14,657 nucleotides of DNA from JAFGTE01 sp965369305 (GTDB lineage Bacteria; Patescibacteriota; Gracilibacteria; UM-FILTER-43-11): positions 1-14,657 of the forward strand of contig CBDUQG010000022.1 in assembly GCA_965369305.1 (NCBI GenBank). The letters run 5' to 3'. Positions 1 through 7,542 of this stretch are shown here, piece after piece. The position numbers were made by a program, and so were the translations under genes. Numbering within the stretch: position 1 is the stretch's first letter; each line of letters opens with the position of its first letter. Below the pieces are notes generated by a model. That model had not been told where the DNA came from. It saw only the letters and a list, made by a program, of their open reading frames with translations, and ran no database searches.

Positions 1-312
1 GGTATATGGGTCTTCCAGTGAGTAAACCATTCCTTTTATGGCTCCAAAAATCATTTCTTCTGTTACCAATGCATGGGGATCAACGTAGTTGCTGCTTAAA
101 ATATTCCAGGCATCCCAGAATAATTGCATGTTCACTGTTTCTGTTTGCCCAGTTGGTGTCATGACAACCGTATTGGCACTAACACCCTGCTGAATCTGAT
201 CATGATTTACACCGGCATTCCAGCCAAGCATAAAAACAAAGGCCATCAAAATAAAAAGACCTATATATTTGGGCATAGCCGATGATTCTTTGCGGTTGTA
301 GCTATTTTTCAT
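1..312 (-). CDS. S41 family C-terminal processing peptidase, N-terminal part (runs off the window)
   Basis: Only the first 104 residues are in the window; the gene continues past position 1. A short cytoplasmic tail is followed by one hydrophobic segment (about residues 15-35, an uncleaved signal anchor or signal peptide), then the conserved pre-PDZ region of CtpA/Prc proteases: an LFWDAWNIL segment around 64-72, YVDP at 76-79 and FGAIKGMVYSLEDPYT at 89-104. In known family members this region leads into a PDZ domain and a Ser/Lys protease core that trims C-termini of envelope proteins; neither is visible here. The ATG overlaps the TAA of dnaJ by one base (TAATG), so the gene is probably expressed by translational coupling from the dnaJ promoter. 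Family call is firm from the DPYT region; the substrate is unknown. Confidence 0.85.
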   Translation of the reverse strand, partial: MKNSYNRKESSAMPKYIGLFILMAFVFMLGWNAGVNHDQIQQGVSANTVVMTPTGQTETVNMQLFWDAWNILSSNYVDPHALVTEEMIFGAIKGMVYSLEDPYT

Positions 313-1409
313 TATCCAAAAAGTCCTTTACTTTGTGGTTTGATATCCAATTTTGCTTCCTTGGCTAGCTCATCATAGAGTTTTTTCTCCTTGCCGGATA
401 GCTTTTTTGGAATTTCAACTTTGATTTTTACAATGTGATCTCCCTTCCCGTTTCCGCCTACTTTTGGCACACCAAATCCTTTGATCTTCAGGCTGTTTCC
501 GGTTTCAGTTCCGGCTGGAATCACGAGTTTGGTGTCGCCATGAACTGTTTTGATATCGATTTCATCTCCCATCACTGCCTGTAACAGGTGAATTGCTTGA
601 GTGGTGTAGATGTCATCTTTAATTCGTTCAAACTCCTTACTTGGAGCCACGCTGATATGTAGGAATAAGTCACCTTGTGCTCCCCCTTGGAAGCCTGCTT
701 CTCCTTTTCCTGCCAATCGGATGACCGCCTGGTCGTGAATTCCGGCAGGTATCTTGGTTTTGATTCGGGTGGTTTTGATCATGCGACCTTCACCCTTACA
801 CTCCTCACACTTCTTTTCCGGAATTTGACCTGCCCCTTCACAAGTTTGGCACGTAGAGGCCGTTTGAATCTGGCCAAATGGTGTGCGCTGAAGCCTCACC
901 TGTTGACCGGTGCCAGAGCAATCCGCGCAGGTTTTCAGTTCTGTACCTGGTTCCGCACCAATTCCCTTACAATGCTCACAGGCGACATACCCAGCTACTT
1001 CAACTTCTTTGCTAGTGCCAAAAACGGCTTCTTCAAAACTGATTTGCAAAACCATTTCGATATCAGAGCCCTTGGATGGGCCTTTTTTCCGGCCGCCGCG
1101 TTGAGCCCCTCCAAAGAAGGTGTCAAAAATATCACCAAAATTGCCGCCAAAATCAACATTTACATTACGGAAGTCAAAACCGCCAAAGCCTTGTCCACCA
1201 AAACCAGGACCTGCTGAACCGAATTGGTCGTACTGAGCCCTTTTTTGCTTATCGCCTAGTACTTCATAAGCTTCAGTCACTTCTTTGAATTTCTTTTCAT
1301 CTCCTTTTCCCGTATCAGGGTGATACTTTTGGGCAAGCTTTCGATAAGCTTTCTTAATCTCTGATTCCGAGGCATTCTTTTCTACCCCCAGCGCCTTGTA
1401 GTAGTCCAT
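312..1409 (-). CDS. dnaJ: Chaperone protein DnaJ (Hsp40)
   Basis: Co-chaperone that stimulates the ATPase of DnaK and delivers unfolded clients in the cytoplasm. The 365 residues show the full type I layout: J domain (1-65) with HPD at 30-32; a Gly/Phe-rich linker (64-105); four zinc-binding CxxCxGxG repeats at 144-151, 161-168, 187-194 and 201-208; then the two beta-barrel client-binding domains and C-terminal dimer region. Length is typical. The start MDYYKALGV matches the family. No dnaK or grpE is adjacent; the next gene downstream in the same transcript is an S41 protease. The gene has its own promoter (TTGATT, 17 bp, TAGAAT), giving a leader of roughly 17 nt with no Shine-Dalgarno. I see no CIRCE-like inverted repeat in the 78-bp upstream gap. 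Confidence 0.97.
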   Translation of the reverse strand: MDYYKALGVEKNASESEIKKAYRKLAQKYHPDTGKGDEKKFKEVTEAYEVLGDKQKRAQYDQFGSAGPGFGGQGFGGFDFRNVNVDFGGNFGDIFDTFFGGAQRGGRKKGPSKGSDIEMVLQISFEEAVFGTSKEVEVAGYVACEHCKGIGAEPGTELKTCADCSGTGQQVRLQRTPFGQIQTASTCQTCEGAGQIPEKKCEECKGEGRMIKTTRIKTKIPAGIHDQAVIRLAGKGEAGFQGGAQGDLFLHISVAPSKEFERIKDDIYTTQAIHLLQAVMGDEIDIKTVHGDTKLVIPAGTETGNSLKIKGFGVPKVGGNGKGDHIVKIKVEIPKKLSGKEKKLYDELAKEAKLDIKPQSKGLFG

Positions 1410-1432
1410 AAATCAATTCAAATAGCCTATAG

Positions 1433-1461
1433 ATTCTACTTAAAATCCATGGAAAAATCAA
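1433..1461 (-). promoter_or_regulatory. Predicted sigma70-type promoter of dnaJ
   Basis: On the minus strand, TTGATT (1461-1456) and TAGAAT (1438-1433) are separated by 17 bp. The predicted transcription start is near 1426, giving a leader of about 17 nt before the dnaJ ATG at 1409. The element overlaps the divergent promoter at 1450-1478, so the two may compete for polymerase. Confidence 0.6.
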
Positions 1462-1478
1462 TGCGCGACCTGTAGAAT
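1450..1478 (+). promoter_or_regulatory. Predicted promoter of the 2-oxoacid oxidoreductase operon
   Basis: TGGAAA (1450-1455), 17-bp spacer, TAGAAT (1473-1478). The predicted start falls near 1485, three bases before the ATG at 1488, so the mRNA would be essentially leaderless. No Shine-Dalgarno is present. The -35 box lies inside the spacer of the divergent dnaJ promoter. Confidence 0.5.
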
Positions 1479-1487
1479 ACTTGCAGT

Positions 1488-3281
1488 ATGAAAATAAATG
1501 AGCTCAACTTTATGATCGGCGGTAAAGCTGGCGAGGGGATTGAAGTCCCTGGGAATATGTTTGCCCAAATTTGCATGCATGCTGGACTTTTTCTTCATGT
1601 GACTCAGGAATTCTACAGTGTGATTAAGGGTTACAATAACATCAATCAGATCCGTGCATCCGCTAATCCTGTTAAATCTCATACCAATCACTATGATTTG
1701 GTGCTTGGTATTGATGATGAGACTGTTCCTCGCTATTACAAAGACGTAGTTCCTGGCGGTGGGATTATTTATGACCCGTCACTGGTTCACCCTGAAGCCA
1801 AACAAAGTCCCATTTATCCTGGCGGTGGCCTGCGCTATGATGCCAAAATCATGAAAGAGGCTTTGAGTCGAAAAGATATCAACTACTTTCCGATTCCACT
1901 TTCTGATATCGCGAAAGAGAAAGTCGGTCTTAAGCTGGCCAAGAATATTGTGGGTATTGGGGCGACCATTGCCCTGATTGATTATGAACTTCAGCCTCTC
2001 AATGATCTGATCATCAAAACTTTTTCCCGAAAAGGCGATGAAGTCGTAAATAAAAACATTGAAGCAGCCAAGGCTGGTTATGATTATGTGAAACAGAACT
2101 TCAACCGCGAATTTAACTATCATATTCGAGAAGTCAAAGATGCTCCCAAAAAGTTCTTTGTAAATGGTAACCAAGCCATCGTCTTTGGGGCTATTAAAGC
2201 AGGACTCAAATTTGTTTCCGAATATCCTATGACTCCGAGTTCCTCTGTTTTGACCTGCGCTGCTAAACACGCTCAGCAGTATGATATCTCGGTCAATCAT
2301 GTTGAGGATGAGTTAGCTGCTATAAATATGGCTGTTGGTGCTGGTTATGCTGGTGTTCGCTCCTTGGCAGGTACCTCTGGTGGTGGTTTTGCCCTTATGT
2401 CAGAAGCTATTGGTATGGCGGGGATGATTGAGGCGCCTGTGGTGATCGTTGAATGTCAGCGCCCAGGTCCGTCCACCGGTCTTCCGACCCGTAGTGGCCA
2501 AGGTGATCTTCGCACTGCTATGCATGCTTCTCAAGGTGAGTTCCCTCGAATCGTTATGTCCCCTGGTGATCACGAAGAAGCTTTCTACATGGCTCACGAA
2601 GCTTTCAATTTGGCTGAACGATATCAGTGCCCGGTTATCATTCTTTCCGAAAAATACCTTGCGGAGGGGCATGCAACACTACCTTTCCTTAAAACCGATC
2701 ATCTTAAAGTGGATCGGGGCAAGCTTATGAAAGATGTTGAGATTACTGAAGACTTCAAACGCTATAAGGTCACGGAAGACGGAGTTCCACCTCGCAGCAT
2801 CCCCGGACAAAAAGGTGGTGCACACACGGCGACTACTTACGAACACCTTGAGTCAGGTTATGCGACTGAAGAGGTTGAGCCGGTGAACCAGATGTTTGAA
2901 AGGCGCATGAAGAAGATGGAAACAATTGAAAAAAACCTGCCACCTGTTGAAATTGAAGGAGATCCAGCGGCTGAATTTACCATTGTATGTTGGGGGGCTA
3001 CCTATATGCCTGCTACCGAAGCCATTGATATGCTTGCTGCTGATGGCATCAAGGCAAACTTGATGCATATCAAGTATATGCTCCCGCTTCAGCCGGGAGT
3101 TCGTGAGACCCTTGAAAACGCTAAGCATCCGGTTCTTGTGGAGGGTAACTACTTGGGCCAATTGGGTGGTGTGATTGCCGAAAAAGCGGGTGTTGATATT
3201 CAAGATAAGATTCTGGATTACTCTGGAAGACCTTTTACTCCAGATCAGATTTACCAGGGAATTAAAGATTTAATCAGTTAG
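1488..3281 (+). CDS. 2-oxoacid:ferredoxin oxidoreductase, fused gamma-alpha subunit
   Basis: Large subunit of a two-subunit enzyme that oxidatively decarboxylates a 2-oxoacid (pyruvate or 2-oxoglutarate) to acyl-CoA, passing electrons to ferredoxin, or runs in reverse. Residues 1-200 form the gamma domain (GGKAGEGI at 11-18). The alpha domain starts near 226; it carries YPMTPSS at 246-252, the 2-oxoacid-contacting motif usually written YPITPSS, and the signature RPGPSTGLPTRSGQGD at 325-340. The C-terminal part (about 485-597) is the transketolase-C-like domain. The length of 597 fits fused archaeal-type OFOR alpha chains. The beta subunit starts 1 nt after the TAG, so the two are co-translated. 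No separate delta (ferredoxin-like) subunit is encoded, as expected for this type. Substrate cannot be fixed from sequence; lactate dehydrogenase and acetyl-CoA synthetase nearby favour pyruvate. Confidence 0.93.
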   Translation: MKINELNFMIGGKAGEGIEVPGNMFAQICMHAGLFLHVTQEFYSVIKGYNNINQIRASANPVKSHTNHYDLVLGIDDETVPRYYKDVVPGGGIIYDPSLVHPEAKQSPIYPGGGLRYDAKIMKEALSRKDINYFPIPLSDIAKEKVGLKLAKNIVGIGATIALIDYELQPLNDLIIKTFSRKGDEVVNKNIEAAKAGYDYVKQNFNREFNYHIREVKDAPKKFFVNGNQAIVFGAIKAGLKFVSEYPMTPSSSVLTCAAKHAQQYDISVNHVEDELAAINMAVGAGYAGVRSLAGTSGGGFALMSEAIGMAGMIEAPVVIVECQRPGPSTGLPTRSGQGDLRTAMHASQGEFPRIVMSPGDHEEAFYMAHEAFNLAERYQCPVIILSEKYLAEGHATLPFLKTDHLKVDRGKLMKDVEITEDFKRYKVTEDGVPPRSIPGQKGGAHTATTYEHLESGYATEEVEPVNQMFERRMKKMETIEKNLPPVEIEGDPAAEFTIVCWGATYMPATEAIDMLAADGIKANLMHIKYMLPLQPGVRETLENAKHPVLVEGNYLGQLGGVIAEKAGVDIQDKILDYSGRPFTPDQIYQGIKDLIS

Positions 3282-3282
3282 T

Positions 3283-4149
3283 ATGCCTAGAACTCCAAAA
3301 GACTATTCATCATCGGAAGGACAAGCAAACTGGTGTGCCGGTTGTGGTGACTTTGGAATCGAAATGGCCATGAAACAGGCTTTTGCTCAGCTTGATTTGG
3401 ATCCAGATAAGGTCATGCTCGTGACCGGAATTGGTTGTGGTGCGAACATGCCTAATTGGTTTAGTACCTACGGTCTGATCACTTTGCATGGCCGTGCAAT
3501 TCCTGTGGCGACTGGGGCTCACCTAGCTAACCATGAGCTCCCAATGTTTGTGGAAGGAGGGGATGGAGATGGATATGGAATCGGTATGGGTCACTTCATC
3601 CATGGAATGCGCCGCAATGTGAACCTTACCTATATAGTGGGTAACAATACGGTCTATGGTTTGACCAAAGGACAGATTTCTCCAACGGCTCAAAAAGGAT
3701 GTAAGTCATCTTCGACACCATTTGGTAATCCAGACCCAGCGGTGAATCCGATTGCAGTTGCTTTAGCGAATCATTGTACTTTTGTGGCCCGTGGTTATGC
3801 GGGTAATCTTCCGCATCTGGTTAACCTCATTAAAGAAGCCTATCACCATAAGGGCTTTGCTTTCATTGATGTGCTGCAGCCTTGTGTGACTTACGACAAG
3901 GTTCATGGCTATAAGTACTATCAGGATTTGACTTACGACCTTCAATCAGCTGATCACGATATGACAAATGTGGACGCGGCTCTCAAAAAAGCCTTTGAGC
4001 CACCAGAGAAGTTCCCAATCGGCATTTTCTATAAAGAAGAGCGTGGCATTTACGAAGACGAGCTACCCCAATTCGGCAAAGGGGCGCTGGTTAATCACGA
4101 TATTAGCAATATCGATGTTAACCCTCTGTTTGAGGAGTATTCTTTTTAA
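3283..4149 (+). CDS. 2-oxoacid:ferredoxin oxidoreductase, beta subunit
   Basis: Thiamine-diphosphate and FeS-carrying subunit, 288 residues, partner of the preceding gene. Four cysteines at 18, 21, 52 and 201 (within WCAGC, GIGCG and LQPC) match the set that binds the single 4Fe-4S cluster in two-subunit archaeal-type OFORs. The ThDP/Mg motif is GGDGDGYGIG at 92-101, closing with NN at 121-122. HGRAIPVATG at 69-78 is also family-typical. The ATG lies one base after the upstream TAG, with no Shine-Dalgarno, so translation probably depends on reinitiation. The gene ends 10 bp from the stop of a convergent gene, and its last codons contain a perfect-armed hairpin (4089-4123). Pyruvate is the likelier substrate from context, but this is inference. 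Confidence 0.93.
   Translation: MPRTPKDYSSSEGQANWCAGCGDFGIEMAMKQAFAQLDLDPDKVMLVTGIGCGANMPNWFSTYGLITLHGRAIPVATGAHLANHELPMFVEGGDGDGYGIGMGHFIHGMRRNVNLTYIVGNNTVYGLTKGQISPTAQKGCKSSSTPFGNPDPAVNPIAVALANHCTFVARGYAGNLPHLVNLIKEAYHHKGFAFIDVLQPCVTYDKVHGYKYYQDLTYDLQSADHDMTNVDAALKKAFEPPEKFPIGIFYKEERGIYEDELPQFGKGALVNHDISNIDVNPLFEEYSF
4089..4123 (+). repeat. 35-nt inverted repeat inside the 3' end of the oxidoreductase beta gene
   Basis: Nested arms: GGTTAA (4089-4094) pairs with TTAACC (4118-4123) and CGATATT (4098-4104) with AATATCG (4108-4114), leaving a 3-nt loop AGC and a 3x3 internal loop. The nearest T-rich run is at 4140-4147, about 17 bases past the stem, so it is not a textbook terminator. It may slow polymerase or protect the 3' end in a place where the convergent gene leaves no intergenic room. 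It could also be chance within coding sequence. Confidence 0.45.
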
Positions 4150-4159
4150 GTGGAATCGG

Positions 4160-5263
4160 CTACTGACAAGCTGGTTTTCCAGTTTCAGCATCGATAGGTG
4201 TACCGTCGGGCGTAGAAAGCGGCTCGCCGGTTCTTGCATCAATAGCCTGTGTTCCTGAGCAAGAATTGCCCTGCAGATCAACAATCAGGTATGGTGGTCC
4301 AATTCTGACCATGGCATTTGGGTCTGCTTTTTTACAGCGAACGGGCAGATTGGTATTGCTAGGGTTAATCCCCAATTTTCCTTCGAGTTCGTATTTATGC
4401 CCTTCGCCGGCTATTTTCTTGTCTGCAAGGAGAGGTACATCACTGCTGTTATCAAAAACAAACTTCACGGTGATTAGTTCTGGGAATCTTATCTGATCCC
4501 ACCCTTCTTTGGCACAGGTGTACAGCACGGTCTTGCTGTATTTACCCCAATAATCTTTCTTTTCCCCAGGGAGGGTTGTTGAGCTTGGTTGTACATCACC
4601 AAGGGTAGTCAATTTTATTGGTTTCACTTCCCATTGGTGTTTTTCAGAGACAGGTCCAACTTCATAGCTAGAATAATGATGAGGTTTTTCTTTTAAATTA
4701 ACGTAGGTGATTCCTTGATATCTCTTTTGGACCTCAACTGTAAAATTGAACCTATCTCCTACGGTGTAGTCTCGCCCAGCTCCGATGAAGCTATATTCGA
4801 ATGGCGGAGTGACTACAATAATGGCACTGAAGTGATCGATTTGATCGCTATAGGTAATAATATTGTTTTCAGCTGTAATTTCAGGTTCCATAAATTCAGC
4901 GGATTCTTCTGAAACATGCATGATCATAGGTAATGCCACTTCTTCTGGATCTGCTTTGTATTTAAAGCTGAAATCAATTGGTGCATTGAATTTAGTTCCT
5001 CCTGGACTTAGTAAGTAGGCAGCCACCACGGCTTCGCCCAAAGTATTTTCACCACTTCTTACTTCTTCTGTGAAATCTTCAATGACAACATCGCTTTTCG
5101 ATAGTCCTTCAGGCATTGCTTCGGTGCTGATACCAAGTGTTAGATTTCCATCAGGAGAGCTTATGCCTGGACTTCCGGAAAGCAGAATATATCCGAAAGA
5201 GAGCAGGACGATTGCCACCAGCCCAATCAGTCCAAAGTGATTTTTTTGAGATACCTTTTTCAT
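4160..5263 (-). CDS. Membrane-anchored extracytoplasmic protein of unknown function
   Basis: 367 residues, function not recognised. Residues 10-29 are a hydrophobic signal anchor after a basic start (MKKVSQKNH). Residues about 40-152 look like a ZU5-like or related beta-sandwich: a run AAYLLSPGGTKFNAPIDFSF at 81-100, then DHFSAIIVV at 143-151, the edge pattern typical of such domains. The middle (about 155-300) is beta-rich without a motif I know. Cysteines are only at 250, 310, 335 and 366, all outside the membrane, so two disulfides are possible. The C-terminus repeats a short phrase: IDARTGEPLSTPDG (341-354) then IDAETGKP (357-364). It starts 6 nt after the stop of the lipoprotein-like gene, so the two form an operon; no Shine-Dalgarno is visible. 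It ends 10 bp from the convergent oxidoreductase gene. Confidence 0.75.
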   Translation of the reverse strand: MKKVSQKNHFGLIGLVAIVLLSFGYILLSGSPGISSPDGNLTLGISTEAMPEGLSKSDVVIEDFTEEVRSGENTLGEAVVAAYLLSPGGTKFNAPIDFSFKYKADPEEVALPMIMHVSEESAEFMEPEITAENNIITYSDQIDHFSAIIVVTPPFEYSFIGAGRDYTVGDRFNFTVEVQKRYQGITYVNLKEKPHHYSSYEVGPVSEKHQWEVKPIKLTTLGDVQPSSTTLPGEKKDYWGKYSKTVLYTCAKEGWDQIRFPELITVKFVFDNSSDVPLLADKKIAGEGHKYELEGKLGINPSNTNLPVRCKKADPNAMVRIGPPYLIVDLQGNSCSGTQAIDARTGEPLSTPDGTPIDAETGKPACQ

Positions 5264-5269
5264 AGTGTT

Positions 5270-5566
5270 TTAAGCTACTAAATAGAAGACGATCGAAATG
5301 ATAGCCGCAAGCCAACCCAGAGGTATGGCACCGATAATCCCGAGCAAGAATCCTATGTCGTAACCGAGTCCGCTATTAGGAATGGCGTACATTTTGATGT
5401 CCAAAAAGAAGCGCACAACCAGTGTGTAGGGCGCGATGATCCCATGCCAAATGCCCATCAAAAAACCTGGTGTGTCTTGTGCGAAGCTGGAGCTGTCACC
5501 AGCGAAGGTACAACCGGAAAGAAGAATGATGCTGATGGTAATTAGAGCGATTTTCTTGCTATTCAT
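5270..5566 (-). CDS. Small lipoprotein-like membrane protein, 98 residues
   Basis: The N-terminus MNSKKIALITISIILLSGC is a signal peptide with a lipobox-like LSGC ending at Cys19. After a short polar stretch (20-33) comes GFLMGIWHGIIAPYTLVVRF (34-53), then YDIGFLLGIIGAIPLGWLAA (69-88) and a hydrophobic tail ending LVA. This resembles a widespread family of small bacterial and archaeal membrane proteins with a GxWHGxIAP...GFLLG pattern and no known function. An upstream in-frame ATG at 5626 exists, but it would put an implausible HC/YC-containing leader before the signal peptide and would lie upstream of the predicted transcription start near 5589, so 5566 is chosen. It is the first gene of an operon with the 367-residue extracytoplasmic protein. 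Confidence 0.75.
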   Translation of the reverse strand: MNSKKIALITISIILLSGCTFAGDSSSFAQDTPGFLMGIWHGIIAPYTLVVRFFLDIKMYAIPNSGLGYDIGFLLGIIGAIPLGWLAAIISIVFYLVA

Positions 5567-5595
5567 GTGCGTGTGAGATCTGTTTATGTACCTAC

Positions 5596-5601
5596 AGTAT
5601 A
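5596..5601 (-). promoter_or_regulatory. Predicted -10 box of the lipoprotein-like gene
   Basis: TATACT on the minus strand (5601-5596). The hexamer 17 bp upstream is GTTTAT, a poor -35. The predicted start is near 5589, giving a leader of about 23 nt with no Shine-Dalgarno. The box sits directly beside the divergent acs -10. Confidence 0.4.
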
Positions 5602-5610
5602 TGCTACAAT
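5602..5610 (+). promoter_or_regulatory. Predicted extended -10 promoter of acs
   Basis: TGC followed by TACAAT (5605-5610) is an extended -10 (TGnTAnnnT); there is no good -35. The predicted start is near 5617, leaving about 18 nt of A-rich leader with no Shine-Dalgarno before ATG 5635. CTACA occurs twice nearby (5592-5596 and 5604-5608), which might be a half-site pair for a regulator, but this is weak. Confidence 0.45.
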
Positions 5611-5634
5611 GCAGAAAAATAAACAAACAAAATC

Positions 5635-7542
5635 ATGACGAAGCACCATGGAAGAACGGAGGTTCTGCTGAATGAGAAGAAGCTGTATAAGCCTTCGGCT
5701 AAGACTCTTAAGAATGCCAAGGTAAAGCAGTACAAGTCGGCGGCTGCCAAGGCAGCCAGAGATCCTGAAGGATATTGGGAAAAAGCAGCTGAAGAACTAG
5801 AATGGTATAAAAAATGGACAGCAGTACTTGATGATAGTGATGCCCCGTTCTTTAAGTGGTTTACCGGTGCGGAATGTAATATTGTCCACAATGTGCTCGA
5901 TCGACATATGGGTACTCCGACCGAGAATAAAAATGCCATCATTTGGGAGAATGACGCTGGGGACAAGCGGAAACTGACTTACAAAGAGCTCAACCGGGAA
6001 GTTTGTAGAATGGCCAATGGCCTGAAGAATCTCAAGGTGCGAAAAGGGGATCGGGTGGCTATTTATATGCAAAACACTCCCGAAATTGCCATTGCCATGC
6101 TGGCTTGTGCCAAAATCGGTGCGGTGCATAGTGTGGTTTATGCAGGTTATTCAGCCAGAGCTCTTCGTGAACGCATTGATGATCAGGCTGCGAAAGTTCT
6201 GATTACTTCCGACGTTGGATTTCGAGGTGGAAAGGTGATTGATATGAAGGGTCTTTGCGACGAAGCAGTTCAAGGTTCTGCTTCTATTCGTCACGTGGTG
6301 GTTCATCGTCGTGGCAATAAGCCGGTTCATATGAAGATGAATCGGGACAACTACTGGGATGCCCTAATCGAAAGTCAACCTGATCACTGCGATACGGTTC
6401 CTGTGGATGCTGAACACCCGCTTTTTATCCTTTATACCTCCGGTACGACCTCAAAGCCAAAAGGGGTAGTTCATGTTCATGGTGGATATATGGTAGGTAT
6501 TAATCGCACCTTCCAGTGGATCTTCAACGTTGAAAAGGATGATATTTATTGGTGCACGGCCGATCCGGGGTGGATCACCGGTCACAGTTACATCGTTTAC
6601 GCACCTCTTATGAACGGAGTAACAACGCTCATGTTCGAAGGAGTTCCAATTTATCCAAAGCCCGATAAGATCTGGCGCATTGTGCAAAAATATAAGGTAA
6701 ATATCCTCTATACGGCCCCTACCCTCATTCGAACGCTCATTAAATTCGGAGATAAATGGCCTGAAAAACATGACCTATCCTCACTCAAGCTTCTTGGTTC
6801 CGTTGGAGAACCCATTAACCCCGAAGCTTGGCGCTGGTATCACAAGGTGATCGGGAAGAAAAAAATACCGATCGTAGATACCTGGTGGCAAACCGAAACA
6901 GGGATGATTATGATCACACCACTTCCGTCTATGCCGCTTAAGGCAGGAAGTGCTACTTTGCCCTTCCCTGGTATTCAGGCAGCTGTCATTGATGAAAAAG
7001 GAAAAGAGGTTCCACCGGGTAAGGGTGGCTATCTGGTGATCAAAAATCCATGGCCTTCCATGCTCCGTACCGTTTTCCGTAACGAGAAGCGATATCTTTC
7101 TACTTACTGGGAAAAGTCACCGGGCTACTATCACACAGGTGACTTGGCTCACGTCGATAAGGATGGCTACTTCTGGATTCAGGGACGTAGCGATGATGTC
7201 CTTTCTATTGCCGGACACCGAATCGGGAATGCCGAAATCGAGAGCGCTCTTGTTTCCCACAAGGCCGTCTCGGAAGCAGGTGTGATTGGTAAGCCTCATC
7301 CTGTGAAGGGTGAAACAGCGAAGGCTTTTGTCATCCTAAAGCAGGGCCAGAAGGGTGATGAGAAACTAATAAAAGAACTCCAAAAACACCTTCGAAAAAC
7401 CATTGGCCCTATTGCAGTGACAGAAGAGATTGAGTTTGTCGACAAGCTCCCCAAAACCCGTAGCGGAAAAATCATGCGTCGTGTCATCAAAGCTTATGAG
7501 CTTGGACTTGATCCAGGAGATACCAGTGGCCTGGCCGACTAG
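5635..7542 (+). CDS. acs: Acetyl-CoA synthetase (AMP-forming)
   Basis: Activates acetate with ATP and CoA to acetyl-CoA, AMP and pyrophosphate in the cytoplasm. The 635 residues cover the whole family: the N-terminal Acs region (about 45-100, with EGYWEKAA), the AMP-binding core with YTSGTTSKPKG at 267-277 (A3), TWWQTETG at 416-423 (A5, whose Trp limits the pocket to small acyl groups), YHTGD at 499-503, GRSDDVL at 517-523, and KTRSGKIMRR at 607-616 with catalytic Lys612 in SGK. That lysine is the usual reversible acetylation site in this family; no acetyltransferase or deacetylase gene is in the window. Acetate is the likely substrate; propionate is possible. The A-rich leader ends in AAAATCATG, as does that of ldh. 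Its TAG overlaps the stop of the convergent DUF4012 gene by 4 nt. Confidence 0.93.
   Translation: MTKHHGRTEVLLNEKKLYKPSAKTLKNAKVKQYKSAAAKAARDPEGYWEKAAEELEWYKKWTAVLDDSDAPFFKWFTGAECNIVHNVLDRHMGTPTENKNAIIWENDAGDKRKLTYKELNREVCRMANGLKNLKVRKGDRVAIYMQNTPEIAIAMLACAKIGAVHSVVYAGYSARALRERIDDQAAKVLITSDVGFRGGKVIDMKGLCDEAVQGSASIRHVVVHRRGNKPVHMKMNRDNYWDALIESQPDHCDTVPVDAEHPLFILYTSGTTSKPKGVVHVHGGYMVGINRTFQWIFNVEKDDIYWCTADPGWITGHSYIVYAPLMNGVTTLMFEGVPIYPKPDKIWRIVQKYKVNILYTAPTLIRTLIKFGDKWPEKHDLSSLKLLGSVGEPINPEAWRWYHKVIGKKKIPIVDTWWQTETGMIMITPLPSMPLKAGSATLPFPGIQAAVIDEKGKEVPPGKGGYLVIKNPWPSMLRTVFRNEKRYLSTYWEKSPGYYHTGDLAHVDKDGYFWIQGRSDDVLSIAGHRIGNAEIESALVSHKAVSEAGVIGKPHPVKGETAKAFVILKQGQKGDEKLIKELQKHLRKTIGPIAVTEEIEFVDKLPKTRSGKIMRRVIKAYELGLDPGDTSGLAD

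Noticed and set aside
675..1217. 180-residue open frame on the plus strand inside dnaJ
   Set aside because: It lies antisense to a fully conserved dnaJ, has no family resemblance and no promoter; it is a shadow of the real gene.
1410..1487. CIRCE-type heat-shock operator upstream of dnaJ
   Set aside because: I looked for TTAGCACTC-N9-GAGTGCTAA or a close variant in the gap and found none.
5567..5626. Longer start (ATG 5626) for the 98-residue lipoprotein-like gene
   Set aside because: The extra 20 residues precede a perfect signal peptide with lipobox and lie upstream of the predicted transcription start.
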